From Streptomyces sp. B21-083 (GTDB lineage Bacteria > Actinomycetota > Actinomycetes > Streptomycetales > Streptomycetaceae): a stretch of DNA of 64,000 nt. The position numbers and the translations under genes were made by a program. Shown here piece after piece: positions 17,545 to 26,434 of the stretch (the first letter of the stretch is position 1; each line of letters opens with the position of its first letter). The stretch is from contig NZ_JARUND010000002.1 of the NCBI RefSeq assembly GCF_036898825.1, forward strand, positions 3,906,001-3,970,000, given 5' to 3'. Under the pieces are notes generated by a model. It worked only from the letters and a program-made list of their open reading frames with translations, had not been told where the DNA came from and ran no database searches.

Positions 17545-17709
17545 GATGTTCAGTGGCACCGACCCGCCATGCTCGCCTCGCGGCAAGTGGTCGCTCGTAG
17601 CGACGAAGGTTGGGCCCGGGGGCTTGGATCGAGCCGGTGCCACGTCAACGGTAACAAACGATCCCCGTAAGGCAATTCCCATCGGGCTCTGTCTTTGCCG
17701 GACTCGGCC

Positions 17710-20031
17710 TCAGTCTCGGAGAAGGTCCGGCACCCCTTGCGCGTCGGGCTCGTCGCGGTCCGCCGAGACGACCGTGAGCTGCTGGGTGGCCCGGGTCAGG
17801 GCGACGTAGAGAACCCGCAGGCCGGCGGGGCTCTCGTCGGCGATCTCCGCCGGGGAGACGACCACTGTGGCGTCGTACTCCAGGCCCTTTGCCTCCAGGC
17901 TGCCCAGGGCCACCACGCGGTCGCCGAGGCCTGCCAGCCAGCGCGCCGCCTCCTCGCGGCGGTTCATGGCCACGACGACGCCGACCGTGCCGTCCACGAG
18001 GTCCAGGAGGCGGGCGGCCTCCTCGCGGGTCGACTGGGCCAGCGAGTCCCGTACAGCCACGAAGCGCGGCTCCACGCCCGTGGAGCGGACCGCCCTCGGG
18101 GACTCCGAGCCCGGCATCGCGAGGGCGAGGACCTTGGCCGCCAGTTCGGCGATCTCGGCCGGGTTGCGGTAGTTGACGGTGAGGGTGAAGCGGCGGCGCG
18201 GGCGGGTGCCCAGGGCCTCGTCGCGGGCCTGGGCCGCCTCGTCGGGGTCGGACCAGGAGGACTGGGCCGGGTCGCCGACGACCGTCCAGGTGGCGTGCCG
18301 GCCCCGGCGGCCGACCATGCGCCACTGCATCGGGGTGAGGTCCTGGGCCTCGTCGACGATGACGTGGGCGTACTCGGTGCGCTCCTCGGCGAGCCGCTCG
18401 GCGCGTTCGCGCTGCGTCTCCTCCCGTACCGGCATCAGCTCCTCAAGGCCGCTGAGCTGGTCCAGGGGGTCCCGGTCGCGCTTCTTTCGGGGCCTGGCCG
18501 GGGTGCCGAGGATCGCGTTGAGTTCGTCGAGCATGGCCACGTCGTGGACCGAGAGGCCCTCACGCTTGAGGGCGCGGGCGACCCGGCGGACCTCGCCCGG
18601 GTTCAGGATGCGGCGGGCCCAGCGGCCGAGCCGGCGTTCGTCGGACATGGCGGCGAGGACCGACGCGGGGGTCAGTTCCGGCCACCAGGCGTCCAGGAAC
18701 GCGATGAAGTCGTCCTCGGTCGTGACGTCCTCGTCGAAGGAGGAGCGCAGTTCCGCCGCCAGTTCCGGGTCCGTGTGGCGGCTCTGCGAACCCGAGCGGG
18801 CCCACAGGGCGTCCAGGAGCAGTTTGCGGGCGCGGGGGCGCAGCAGGTTGACGGGGGCCGTGCCGCTGAGCGCCGACTCGCGGATGCGGGCCAGTTCGGG
18901 GGCTTCGAGTTCGATACGGCGGCCGAAGGCGACGACCCTCAGACGGCTCGTCACCGTCGGCGACTCGTACTGCTCCAGGGCGCCTCGCGCGGCCTTCCGC
19001 AGCACCGCGAGCATGCGGTACGAGCCTTTGGCGCGGGCCACGGCCGGGGCGTCGTACAGGGTGGCCTCGGCGCCGTCGACGAGGGAGCCGATGGCGCGGA
19101 TGGCGACCTGGCCCTCCTCGCCGAGGGAGGGCAGCACGCCCTCCGTGTACGCCACGAGCAGCGGCGTGGGCGAGACGATGAGGATGCCGCCCGCGTACCG
19201 GCGCCGGTCCTGGTAGAGGAGGTAGGCGGCGCGGTGCAGCGCGACGGCTGTCTTTCCGGTTCCCGGCCCGCCCTCGACGTACGTCACGGAGGCGGCGGGG
19301 GCGCGGATCACCATGTCCTGTTCGGCCTGGATGGACGACACGATGTCCCGCATGGTGTGGCTGCGGGCCTGACCGAGGGCGGCCATCAGGGCGCCGTCGC
19401 CGATCACCGCGAGCTCCTGGCCGTCCAGGGACGCCGTCAGCTCGGGGCGCATCAGGTCGTCCTCGACGCCGAGGACACGTCGGCCCTTGGAGCGGATGAC
19501 ACGGCGCCGGACCACCCGGCCCGGGTCCACCGGGGTCGAGCGGTAGAAGGGCGCGGCGGCCGGGGCACGCCAGTCGATGACGAGGGGCGAGTAGCTCTCG
19601 TCGAGGACGCCGATACGGCCGATGTGGAGGGTCTCGGCGATGTCGGCGGTGCTGTCGGGGCGTACGGCCCCCTCAGCGGGCTCCACGGCCGTGTAGGCGC
19701 CGTCGGGGCCCTTCTTGCCGTCCATGCCCGCCAGCAGGTCGATACGGCCGAAGAGGAAGTCCTCGAACTCGTTGTTCAGCCTGTTGAGGTGGATGCCGGC
19801 CCTGAACACCTGCGCGTCCCGTTCGGCGAGCGCGCCGGGGGTGCCGACCTGGCCGCGTTTGGCGGCGTCGTGCATGAGGAACTCTGCCTCGTCGATCTTC
19901 TCCTCGAGACGCCGGTACACCCGGTCCAGGTGTTCCTGTTCGACGCTGATCTCGCGGTCGCGGACGGAGTCCTGTACTGAGGAGTCCTCGACCGGTACGA
20001 GCGCCGTTTCCTGCTGAGCCTGAGCGGCCAC
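17710..20031 (-). CDS. HelD/HelR-like RNA polymerase-associated UvrD-family helicase
   Basis: This encodes 773 residues. The N-terminus (about 25-110) is a predicted antiparallel coiled coil (EQEHLDRVYRRLEEKIDEAEF...NRLNNEFEDFLFG), as in HelD proteins that reach into the RNA polymerase secondary channel. Walker A is EGGPGTGKTAVALHR (about 253-267). Walker B/motif II is VIVDEAQDLTPMQW (about 557-570). The 2A domain includes TVNYRNPAEI and LYVALTRATQQLTVV. HelD-type proteins recycle stalled polymerase, and some Streptomyces homologues (HelR) confer rifamycin tolerance. I could not identify a rifamycin-associated element upstream. It is monocistronic with hairpins on both sides. Confidence 0.88.
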   Translation of the reverse strand: MAAQAQQETALVPVEDSSVQDSVRDREISVEQEHLDRVYRRLEEKIDEAEFLMHDAAKRGQVGTPGALAERDAQVFRAGIHLNRLNNEFEDFLFGRIDLLAGMDGKKGPDGAYTAVEPAEGAVRPDSTADIAETLHIGRIGVLDESYSPLVIDWRAPAAAPFYRSTPVDPGRVVRRRVIRSKGRRVLGVEDDLMRPELTASLDGQELAVIGDGALMAALGQARSHTMRDIVSSIQAEQDMVIRAPAASVTYVEGGPGTGKTAVALHRAAYLLYQDRRRYAGGILIVSPTPLLVAYTEGVLPSLGEEGQVAIRAIGSLVDGAEATLYDAPAVARAKGSYRMLAVLRKAARGALEQYESPTVTSRLRVVAFGRRIELEAPELARIRESALSGTAPVNLLRPRARKLLLDALWARSGSQSRHTDPELAAELRSSFDEDVTTEDDFIAFLDAWWPELTPASVLAAMSDERRLGRWARRILNPGEVRRVARALKREGLSVHDVAMLDELNAILGTPARPRKKRDRDPLDQLSGLEELMPVREETQRERAERLAEERTEYAHVIVDEAQDLTPMQWRMVGRRGRHATWTVVGDPAQSSWSDPDEAAQARDEALGTRPRRRFTLTVNYRNPAEIAELAAKVLALAMPGSESPRAVRSTGVEPRFVAVRDSLAQSTREEAARLLDLVDGTVGVVVAMNRREEAARWLAGLGDRVVALGSLEAKGLEYDATVVVSPAEIADESPAGLRVLYVALTRATQQLTVVSADRDEPDAQGVPDLLRD

Positions 20032-20095
20032 CGGGCCCCCTTCTTACATGCTGGGCAGCCGTCAACCGTACGCGAAAAAGAGGTCGCCGTGCTAC

Positions 20096-20151
20096 GCGAC
20101 CGCCCCAGGACACCGTACGAGTCTTCGTACGAGGCGTCCTGGGGCGGTCGC
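20096..20151. terminator. Long hairpin between the sigma/anti-sigma operon and the helicase gene
   Basis: GCGACCGCCCCAGGAC pairs with GTCCTGGGGCGGTCGC, and a second small stem (CGTACGA/TCGTACG) lies in the loop. On the minus strand it is followed by CTCTTTTT within about 30 bases. It should terminate the rsuA-like transcript. Confidence 0.75.
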
Positions 20152-20203
20152 TGAGCGGCTGCGGAACTGCTGAGGGACTACTGCGGCGGTGGTGCGGGCG
20201 GGA

Positions 20204-21037
20204 TCAGGCGTCGACCTCGACGAGCTGCTTGCCGGTGGAGGTGACGACCTCGTAGTGGTCGATCTCGTCGGCGCTGAAAGCGGTTCCGCCGTGGATGTAG
20301 AGCGGGTTGCGGGCCGTCTCCGTCGTGGCGTCCTTGATGCCGTAGCCGGGCGTCGGGACGGACCAGTTGGACATGGTCTCGCGCGAGCCGTCCTTGCCGA
20401 CGACGATCAGGGAGCACTTCAGCGGGCCCTTGACGCCGCCCAGCTCCAGGACCGCGCTGACGCCCCAGGCCTTCGGCTCCATCGCCACGGTCGCGGTGAC
20501 CTTGGTGGTGGGGTCGGTGGCGGAGACCTTGTCGCTCATGAGACCGAAGGCGTCCTTGGCGGAGCCGGTGATCTTCGTCGTGACCGTCGGCGCGGGGCTT
20601 GCCACGCTGGAGGTGCCGTTGCCCGTCGTCGCGAACACCGTGGCGGGGCCGCCGACGATGAGGGCTGCCGCGGCGGCCACCATGTAGAAGCTGCGCCGGC
20701 GCTTGCTGGCTCGCCGTTCCGCGACCTCGTCGACCAGCCGCGTGGCGAGCTGTGGGCTCGGGCGGGCGGAGAGCGACTCGCCGATGGCGGGCGTTCCCTG
20801 GGCACCGGGCAGGTCCGCGAGGGCGGCCAGCATCGGTTCCATGCCGGCCAGCTCGTCGAGCTGCTGGGCGCACCATTCGCAGCCCGCGAGGTGTGCCTCG
20901 AAGGCCGTGGCCTCCGCGTCGTCGAGGATGCCGAGGGCGTAGGCGCCTACGGTTTCGTGTTCGTTCGGGCCCTGGGAACCCTGCATTCCTCGCATGGAAC
21001 CAGGACTACCCGCTCCGAAACCCCCGTAAATGCTCAT
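20204..21037 (-). CDS. rsuA: Zinc-finger anti-sigma factor (RsuA-like)
   Basis: This encodes 277 residues. It has the N-terminal ZAS domain with H49-x3-C53-x2-C56 (HLAGCEWC), a basic patch (ERRASKRRRS), one membrane helix at about 117-137 and a ~140-residue extracytoplasmic domain. It should hold its sigma factor at the membrane until a surface or redox signal releases it. The start overlaps the sigma stop (ATGA), giving 1:1 coupled synthesis. Gene order and position beside the helicase match the sigU-rsuA pair of S. coelicolor as I remember it; the symbol rests on that. Confidence 0.85.
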   Translation of the reverse strand: MSIYGGFGAGSPGSMRGMQGSQGPNEHETVGAYALGILDDAEATAFEAHLAGCEWCAQQLDELAGMEPMLAALADLPGAQGTPAIGESLSARPSPQLATRLVDEVAERRASKRRRSFYMVAAAAALIVGGPATVFATTGNGTSSVASPAPTVTTKITGSAKDAFGLMSDKVSATDPTTKVTATVAMEPKAWGVSAVLELGGVKGPLKCSLIVVGKDGSRETMSNWSVPTPGYGIKDATTETARNPLYIHGGTAFSADEIDHYEVVTSTGKQLVEVDA

Positions 21038-21609
21038 GCCGTCACCCCCCGCTCCTCAAGTGCGAGTTTCATCGAACGCAAGGCGTAGAAGACCCGTGAG
21101 CGCACCGTTCCGCTGGGTATGCCCAGCGTTTCGGCGGCTTCGTTCACCGTACGCCCCTTGAAATAGGTCTCGACCAGGACCTCCCGGTGGGCCGGGGTCA
21201 GGTCGTCCAGCGCGTCCGACAACGTCATCAGCCACAACGCCTTGTCGATCTCGTCCTCCGCGGGGATGACCTCCAGCGGCGACGGGTCCACCTCCTGCGG
21301 CCGGGCCTGCCGGCTGCGGTGCCCGTCGATGACGATGCGCCGGGCGACCGTCACCAGCCAGGGGCGTACCGAACCGGTTGCCCGATTGAGCTGACCGGCG
21401 TTCTTCCAGGCACGGATAAGCGTCTCCTGCACGACGTCCTCGGCTCGCTGCCGGTCACCGGCCACCAGCCTGAGGACGTACGCCAGAAGGGGCCCTGCGT
21501 GCTCTCGGTACAGCGCACGCATCAGGTCCTCGTCGGGTTCCGAGGGCTGGGACATGCGATGTCGGGCCCTCGGTCCTTGTTCATTGGCCACGACGGAATC
21601 CTTGCGCAC
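21034..21609 (-). CDS. sigU: ECF sigma factor (SigU-like)
   Basis: This encodes 191 residues. Region 2 is present (DLMRALYREHAGPLLAYVLRLVAGDRQRAEDVVQETLIRAWKNA, with VRPWLVTVARRIVIDGHRSR). Region 4 is ALDDLTPAHREVLVETYFKGRTVNEAAETLGIPSGTVRSRVFYALRSM. GTG 21609 is chosen because GGAGG lies exactly five bases upstream; GTG 21615 would overlap that site. It is co-transcribed with its anti-sigma factor. The homologue in S. coelicolor affects development and protein secretion. The 352 bases upstream show no gene. Confidence 0.9.
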   Translation of the reverse strand: MRKDSVVANEQGPRARHRMSQPSEPDEDLMRALYREHAGPLLAYVLRLVAGDRQRAEDVVQETLIRAWKNAGQLNRATGSVRPWLVTVARRIVIDGHRSRQARPQEVDPSPLEVIPAEDEIDKALWLMTLSDALDDLTPAHREVLVETYFKGRTVNEAAETLGIPSGTVRSRVFYALRSMKLALEERGVTA

Positions 21610-21961
21610 GCCCACCTCCGCTGTCCCGGGTTCCCCCGGTCGGTCGCTCCCCCCGAGGTACGGAAGGGGGCTGTGGGATGTTCAACGTGCGGCCACAACT
21701 TTCTTTATCCGCCCCCGACGTGAGGGACAAGGGAGCACATTCCTGCCGCAAGTGCTTTACATTTCCGCCACATTGGCAAGATCGGGGCGATGCCCCCAAC
21801 CAATAGACGGGAAACACACGTGTAACCAACGTCACTGGAACCCGCGAGAGTTGACAGGCCCGGTTCCGCCGCACAAGCCCGCTATGGGCGATCTGTGGAG
21901 GTGTCCGGGAACGGTCTACGCGCGTGCGGGAGCGCCTGCGGCAGCGTGCGCGGGAGACGGT

Positions 21962-22561
21962 CTACGCGCGCGCCAGGGCGGCCCGCCGCCGATGTCTCGC
22001 GACCCGCTCGCGGTTGCCGCAGATCTCACTGGAGCACCATCGGCGCCGCCGGCCCCGGGACGTGTCGAGGTAGACGATCGGGCAGTTGTCCCCCTCGCAC
22101 TGGCGCAAGCACGCGCGCGCCACGGGGTCGGTGAGCAGCTCCACGGCGTCCCTGGCGACCGCCCCGAGCAGGGCCCCGCAGTCGGGCGGTCCGTGCAACT
22201 CCCGTACGAGCGTGCCGTCCTCACCCCGGACCGCACGGGGAGCCGGGGGCGCCGGGCGGGCGAGCTCGTTGAGGCGGGCCAGGGCGTGGTCGAGGCGGCG
22301 GGGGTCGGCGGCCTGGGGGCTGTGCACCAACCGGCCTGTCAGGTCCCGCAGTTCACGGAAGCGCGCCGCCCAGGAGGCGTCGACGTGACGCAGCGGCGTA
22401 CCCGCCGGGACCAGTCCGGACACGGCGATCCAGGCGCGGAGCGGTTCTGCGGCGCCGAGCCGTTCGCAGGGGTGGGTGGTGGCCAGCAGGTCCAGGCAGA
22501 TCCGCCCGGCGTCGAAACGCAGCTCGTACGAGGCTGTGGCGAGGGTCGCTTCCGATGCCAT
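21962..22561 (-). CDS. CGNR zinc-finger domain protein (ABATE + CGNR)
   Basis: This encodes 199 residues. The N-terminal ABATE-type stress domain (LRFDAGRICLDLLATTH..) is followed by a C-terminal CGNR zinc finger: CEGDNCPIVYLDTSRGRRRRWCSSEICGNRERVARHRRR. The four cysteines and the CGNR signature are all present. These proteins are presumed DNA-binding regulators of stress responses. ATG 22561 matches the family N-terminus; its ribosome site is weak. It is convergent with nothing nearby and stands between sigU and a large tandem repeat. Confidence 0.88.
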   Translation of the reverse strand: MASEATLATASYELRFDAGRICLDLLATTHPCERLGAAEPLRAWIAVSGLVPAGTPLRHVDASWAARFRELRDLTGRLVHSPQAADPRRLDHALARLNELARPAPPAPRAVRGEDGTLVRELHGPPDCGALLGAVARDAVELLTDPVARACLRQCEGDNCPIVYLDTSRGRRRRWCSSEICGNRERVARHRRRAALARA

Positions 22562-22717
22562 GTGCCTGTCACCGCCTAGGAGTCGCCACCGTACGAGGCA
22601 GAGGGGATGCCGATGAGCGCCGGTGGGATGCCAGTGAGGGGGGTCCGGGGAACCGTCCCCCCTACAGTGCCTGCCCACCCTCCCGGCCGGAACCCCCCGT
22701 ACAGGCCGCTCCGCGAG

Positions 22718-23213
22718 ATAGGCGGTTCGTTTGGGGCGGGCCGGGGGGCTGGGCATTGGGGTGTTGGGGCGTTGGGCGGGATACGCAGTTCGTTTGGCGC
22801 AGCCCGCTGACGGGCTCACTCCGCGGGGCACGCGGTTCGCTCGGCGCTGGCCAGTGGGGCGCTGGGCCGGATACGCGGTTCGTTCACCCCCGAGCCGCTG
22901 ACCGGCTCACTCCGCAGGGCACGCGGTTCGCTCCGCGCGGGCCTGTGGGGCGCTGGCCGGATACGCGGTTCGTTGGCCCACGGGCCGGGGACGGGGCTCG
23001 CTCCGCGCGGGCGGTGGGGCGCTCGGCCGGATACGCGGTTCGTTGGCCCACGGGCCGGAGACGGGGCTCGCTCCGCGGGGCACGCGGTTCGCTCCGCGCG
23101 GGCCTGTGGGGGCTGGGCCCGCTACGGGTTCGTTCGCCCACGGGCCGGAGAGGGGGCTCGCTCCGCGGGGCACGCGGTTCGTTCCGTGCGGGCCTGTGGG
23201 GCTGGGCGCGCAG
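22718..23213. repeat. About 90-bp intergenic tandem array (5 units plus a partial)
   Basis: Units begin near 22780, 22870, 22960, 23030 and 23121, with spacings of 90, 90, 70 and 91 bases. The third unit lacks 20 bases. Each unit starts GATACGCGGTTCGTT, passes GGGCTCGCTCCGCGGGG and CACGCGGTTCGCTCCGC and ends CCTGTGGGGCGCTGGCCG, with about 10-20 percent divergence. It has no start/ribosome-site pattern and reads open in several frames, as repeats do, so I do not call a protein. It fills most of the 850-base gap between the CGNR and HemD-like genes. Confidence 0.85.
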
Positions 23214-23236
23214 TTCCGCGCGCCCCTGTGGGGGCG
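23206..23236 (-). repeat. Dispersed repeat, copy 5 (inverted)
   Basis: GCGCGCAGTTCCGCGCGCCC then CTGTGGGGGCGCG is the reverse complement of the GGGGCGCGGGGAACTGCGCG element with its hairpin. It abuts the last unit of the 90-bp array. Confidence 0.75.
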
Positions 23237-23414
23237 CGGCTCCTCCCTGCGACGACCGCGCTGGTCTGTCCCACCCGGGAGGGCTACGCGTCGGTCGGCG
23301 GGTCGGCCGAGTAACCGGGAGCCGGGTTCGGGCGCGTCCGGAGCGGTACGTAGGGCGCCCGGGCTGTTGACAACGACCCCGGGCCACTCGCCCCCTGCCC
23401 ACGAGCGGACGCGA

Positions 23415-24590
23415 CTACGCGTCGGCGTACTTGGCGTCGGCGGCCGGGTCCAGGGCGAGGCGGTAGCCGCGCTTGACGACGGTCTGGATCAGTTTCGGGG
23501 CGCCGAGGGCGGTGCGCAGACGGGCCATCGCCGTCTCCACGGCGTGCTCGTCGCGGCCGGCGCCCGGCAGTGCGCGCAGCAGGTCGGCGCGGGCGACGAC
23601 CCAGCCCGGCCGCCGGGACAGCGCGCGCAGCAGGGACATGCCGGCCGGCGGTACGGGCCGCAGGGCGCCGTCGACGAGGACGGCGTGCCCGCGGATCTCG
23701 ACCCGGTGCCCGGCGATGGGCAACGCCCGCGCGCGGGACGGGAGTTCCTGGCAGAGAAGCTGTACGACGGGGCCGAGCCGGAAGCGTTCGGGGGACACCG
23801 TGTCGACGCCGTGGGCCTGCAACGGCAGCGCGGTGACCGGTCCGACGCAGGCGGGCAGGACGTCGTGCTGGAGGGCGGCGAGAAGCTCGGGGAGCTGGCC
23901 CCGTTCCTCGGCGCGGGAGAGCAGGGACGCGGCGGCCGGGGCGCTGGTGAAGGTGAGCGCGTCCAGGCCGCGCGAGATGGTGGCGTCGAGGAGCCGGTCG
24001 ACGGGGCCGATGTCCTCCGGCGGCATCCACCGGTAGACGGGCACCCCGACAACCTCGGCGCCCGCGGCACGCAGCGACTCGACGAAGCCGGGCAGGGGCT
24101 CGCCGTGCAGCTGGATGGCGATACGGCGCCCCTCGACGCCCTCCTCCAGGAGCCGGTCGAGCACCTCGGCCATGGACTCGGAGGACGGTGACCAGTCCTC
24201 CGTGAGCCCGGCGGCCCGGACGGAGCCCTTGACCTTGGGCCCGCGGGCCAGCAGTTCCACCCCGCCGAGGCAGGCGAGCAGGTCGGCGCCGAGCCCCCAG
24301 CCGTCGGCGGCCTCGATCCAGCCCCGGAAGCCGATGGCGGTGGTGGCGATGACGATGTCCGGCGCCTGGGCGATCAGCTGCTTGGTGGCCCCGAGCAGTT
24401 CGCTGTCGTCGGCGAGCTGCACGATCCGCAGAGCGGGGGCGTGGACGACGGCGGCACCCCGCCGCTGGAGGAGGGTCCCGAGTTCGTCGGCCCGGCGCGC
24501 GGCCGTGACGCCCACGGTGAACCCCGCGAGGGGGCCGTGGTTCGGGGGGCCGTGCTCCGGTCGTTCCGGTCGCTGCTGTTCGTCGTACAT
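23415..24590 (-). CDS. Uroporphyrinogen-III synthase-like / winged-helix regulator fusion
   Basis: This encodes 391 residues. Residues about 20-270 resemble HemD (VGVTAARRADELGTLLQRRGAAVVHAPALRI, IVIATTAIGFRGWIEAAD, DALTFTSAPAAASLLSRAEERG). Residues about 290-380 are an OmpR/PhoB-type winged helix (VDGALRPVPPAGMSLLRALSRRPGWVVARADLLRALPG...AMARLRTALGAPKLIQTVVKRGYRL). Such fusions in actinobacteria sit next to nitrate/nitrite genes and act as regulators; whether the HemD half is still an enzyme is unclear. It is upstream-adjacent (same strand, 120 bases) to narK. ATG at 24590. Confidence 0.88.
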   Translation of the reverse strand: MYDEQQRPERPEHGPPNHGPLAGFTVGVTAARRADELGTLLQRRGAAVVHAPALRIVQLADDSELLGATKQLIAQAPDIVIATTAIGFRGWIEAADGWGLGADLLACLGGVELLARGPKVKGSVRAAGLTEDWSPSSESMAEVLDRLLEEGVEGRRIAIQLHGEPLPGFVESLRAAGAEVVGVPVYRWMPPEDIGPVDRLLDATISRGLDALTFTSAPAAASLLSRAEERGQLPELLAALQHDVLPACVGPVTALPLQAHGVDTVSPERFRLGPVVQLLCQELPSRARALPIAGHRVEIRGHAVLVDGALRPVPPAGMSLLRALSRRPGWVVARADLLRALPGAGRDEHAVETAMARLRTALGAPKLIQTVVKRGYRLALDPAADAKYADA

Positions 24591-24712
24591 GGCTCTCGTC
24601 CCGCAGTCGGGTCACATCTGCACAAGCGTGCCGAACGAGCCTGTCAACGGTGCGTGACAGGCTCGGTTCGGCTTCATGTCGCTGGTGTTACTTAAGCCGC
24701 TTCGGGCGAAGG

Positions 24713-26098
24713 TCACACCTCGGCGTAGCTGAGCTGCGGCTTTGCTTCGGAGCCTGAGGATTCGGCCGCCTGTGCGGTCGCCGGGCGGCGAAGGTATACG
24801 GCCCAGGTCACCAGGAAGCAGGCGGCGTAGAAGGCGAGGAAGGCGACGAACGCGCCGGTTCCGGAGCCGTAGGAGAGGAAGGACTGCCGGAAGGCGAGGT
24901 TGATGCCGACGCCACCGAGCGCGCCGACCGCGCCGATCAGGCCCATGGAGGCACCGGAGAGACGGCGCCCGTAGGCAGCGGCGGCTTCTCCGTCCAGGCC
25001 CTTGGCCAGCGCCTTCGCCTGGAAGATGCCGGGGATCATCTTGAACGTCGAGCCGTTGCCGAGGCCCGTGAGGACGAACAGCACCACGAACGCGACGGTG
25101 AACAGGACCAGCGACTTCTCCATGCTGGCCGCGATGAGGACCGCGGTCGCCGCGCCCATGCCGACGTAGTTGTACAGCGTGATCTTCGCGCCGCCGTACT
25201 TGTCGGCCAGCCACCCGCCCACAGGCCGGATAAGAGAGCCGAGCAGCGGGCCGATGAAGGTGACGTACGCCGCCTCCAGCGGGGTCCGGCCGAACTGGTT
25301 GGTCAGCACCTGCCCGAAGGCGAAGCTGTATCCGATGAACGAACCGAACGTGCCGATGTAGAGGAAGGACATGATCCAGGTGTGCGCGTCCTTCGCGGCG
25401 TCCTTCGCGGCGCCGGTGTCGTTCTTCACGGACGCGATGTTGTCCATGAAGAGCGCGGCGAGGACGGCCGCGATGACGATCAGCGGGATGTAGATCCCCA
25501 GCAGCACCCGGGGGCCGCCGCTGGCACCGATGATCGCGAGCGCCACCAGCTGGATGACCGGCACCCCGATGTTGCCACCGCCCGCGTTCAGGCCGAGGGC
25601 CCACCCCTTCTTACGGAGGGGGAAGAAGGCGTTGATGTTGGTCATGGACGAGGCGAAGTTGCCACCGCCGATACCCGCCAGCAGGCCGATCAGCAGGAGC
25701 GTGTTGAAGGAGGTTCCCGGCTTCATCACCGTGAACGCGGCGACGGTGGGGATGAGCAGGAGGCCGGCGGAGACGATGGTCCAGTTCCGGCCGCCGAAGA
25801 TCGCGATGGCGAAGGTGTAGGGGACGCGGACCACGGCTCCGACCAGCGTCACCATCGAGGTCAGCAGGAACTTGTCCGCCGGCGTGAGCCCGTACTCCGG
25901 GCCCATGAAGAGCACCAGCACGGACCACATGGTCCAGATCGAGAACCCGATGTGCTCGGACAGGACGGAGAAGAGAAGGTTCCGCTTGGCGACCTTCTCT
26001 CCGGTCTCGTTCCAGAAGGTCTCGTCCTCCGGATCCCACTGCTGGATCCAGCGGCCGCCCCTGCTTGGGGGTGCGGGGGCTGTGCTAGGGGCTGTCAT
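24713..26098 (-). CDS. narK: Nitrate/nitrite antiporter, NarK family
   Basis: This encodes 461 residues in the major facilitator superfamily with 12 predicted membrane segments. Nitrate-signature-like glycine-rich stretches are visible: GLLAGIGGGNFASSMTNINAFFP and GWALGLNAGGGNIGVPVIQLV in the first half, and LTGLGNGSTFKMIPGIFQ in the second. ATG 26098 has GGAGG five bases upstream. It exchanges nitrate and nitrite across the membrane during nitrate respiration or assimilation. No nar or nas genes are next to it; its only functional neighbour is the HemD-like regulator downstream. Confidence 0.93.
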   Translation of the reverse strand: MTAPSTAPAPPSRGGRWIQQWDPEDETFWNETGEKVAKRNLLFSVLSEHIGFSIWTMWSVLVLFMGPEYGLTPADKFLLTSMVTLVGAVVRVPYTFAIAIFGGRNWTIVSAGLLLIPTVAAFTVMKPGTSFNTLLLIGLLAGIGGGNFASSMTNINAFFPLRKKGWALGLNAGGGNIGVPVIQLVALAIIGASGGPRVLLGIYIPLIVIAAVLAALFMDNIASVKNDTGAAKDAAKDAHTWIMSFLYIGTFGSFIGYSFAFGQVLTNQFGRTPLEAAYVTFIGPLLGSLIRPVGGWLADKYGGAKITLYNYVGMGAATAVLIAASMEKSLVLFTVAFVVLFVLTGLGNGSTFKMIPGIFQAKALAKGLDGEAAAAYGRRLSGASMGLIGAVGALGGVGINLAFRQSFLSYGSGTGAFVAFLAFYAACFLVTWAVYLRRPATAQAAESSGSEAKPQLSYAEV

Positions 26099-26434
26099 GA
26101 CGCCTCCACGGTGCTCCGGGCTCGGGTGGTTCTTTGCGAGGTGCTGAGCGGTGATGTCCCGAAGGTAGAGAGAGCGCGTTTCCACACTGTGGCTGTGGGT
26201 GACCGGAAGGGAACTTTGCTCTCACCCCGCGAGAAGGCGGGATGAGAGGTTACGCAGAGGGAGGTCACGGGGGGAGCACGGCGGGGTCGGCTTGGGGGCA
26301 GCGGGGCCCACTATCAGGGTCGACCACAGCAACCGGCACTCCAGCGCCGCGTCACACGGGTCGACGGGCGCGCTCCCGGACAGGTGCTCTGCCGCGACCT
26401 CGTGGGCCCAGGTCTCCGGTTGCCCGGTGAGCAG
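26099..26434. other. Intergenic region between narK and DUF5753 remnant
   Basis: It holds the narK leader. From about 26230 on it has open frames on both strands without ribosome sites or family similarity. A minus-strand frame (26222-26743) runs antisense through the DUF5753 remnant and is not convincing. No helix-turn-helix domain can be found here, although an intact DUF5753 gene would need one. Confidence 0.4.

Noticed and set aside
22718-23213. CRISPR-like array
   Set aside because: Units are ~90 bp and similar over their whole length, without short constant repeats and unique spacers; no cas genes are present.
22555-23370. Open frames across the 90-bp tandem array (RFV/GARG-like repeated peptides)
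   Set aside because: Several frames on both strands are open at once because of the repeat; none has a start signal, so a protein is not supported.
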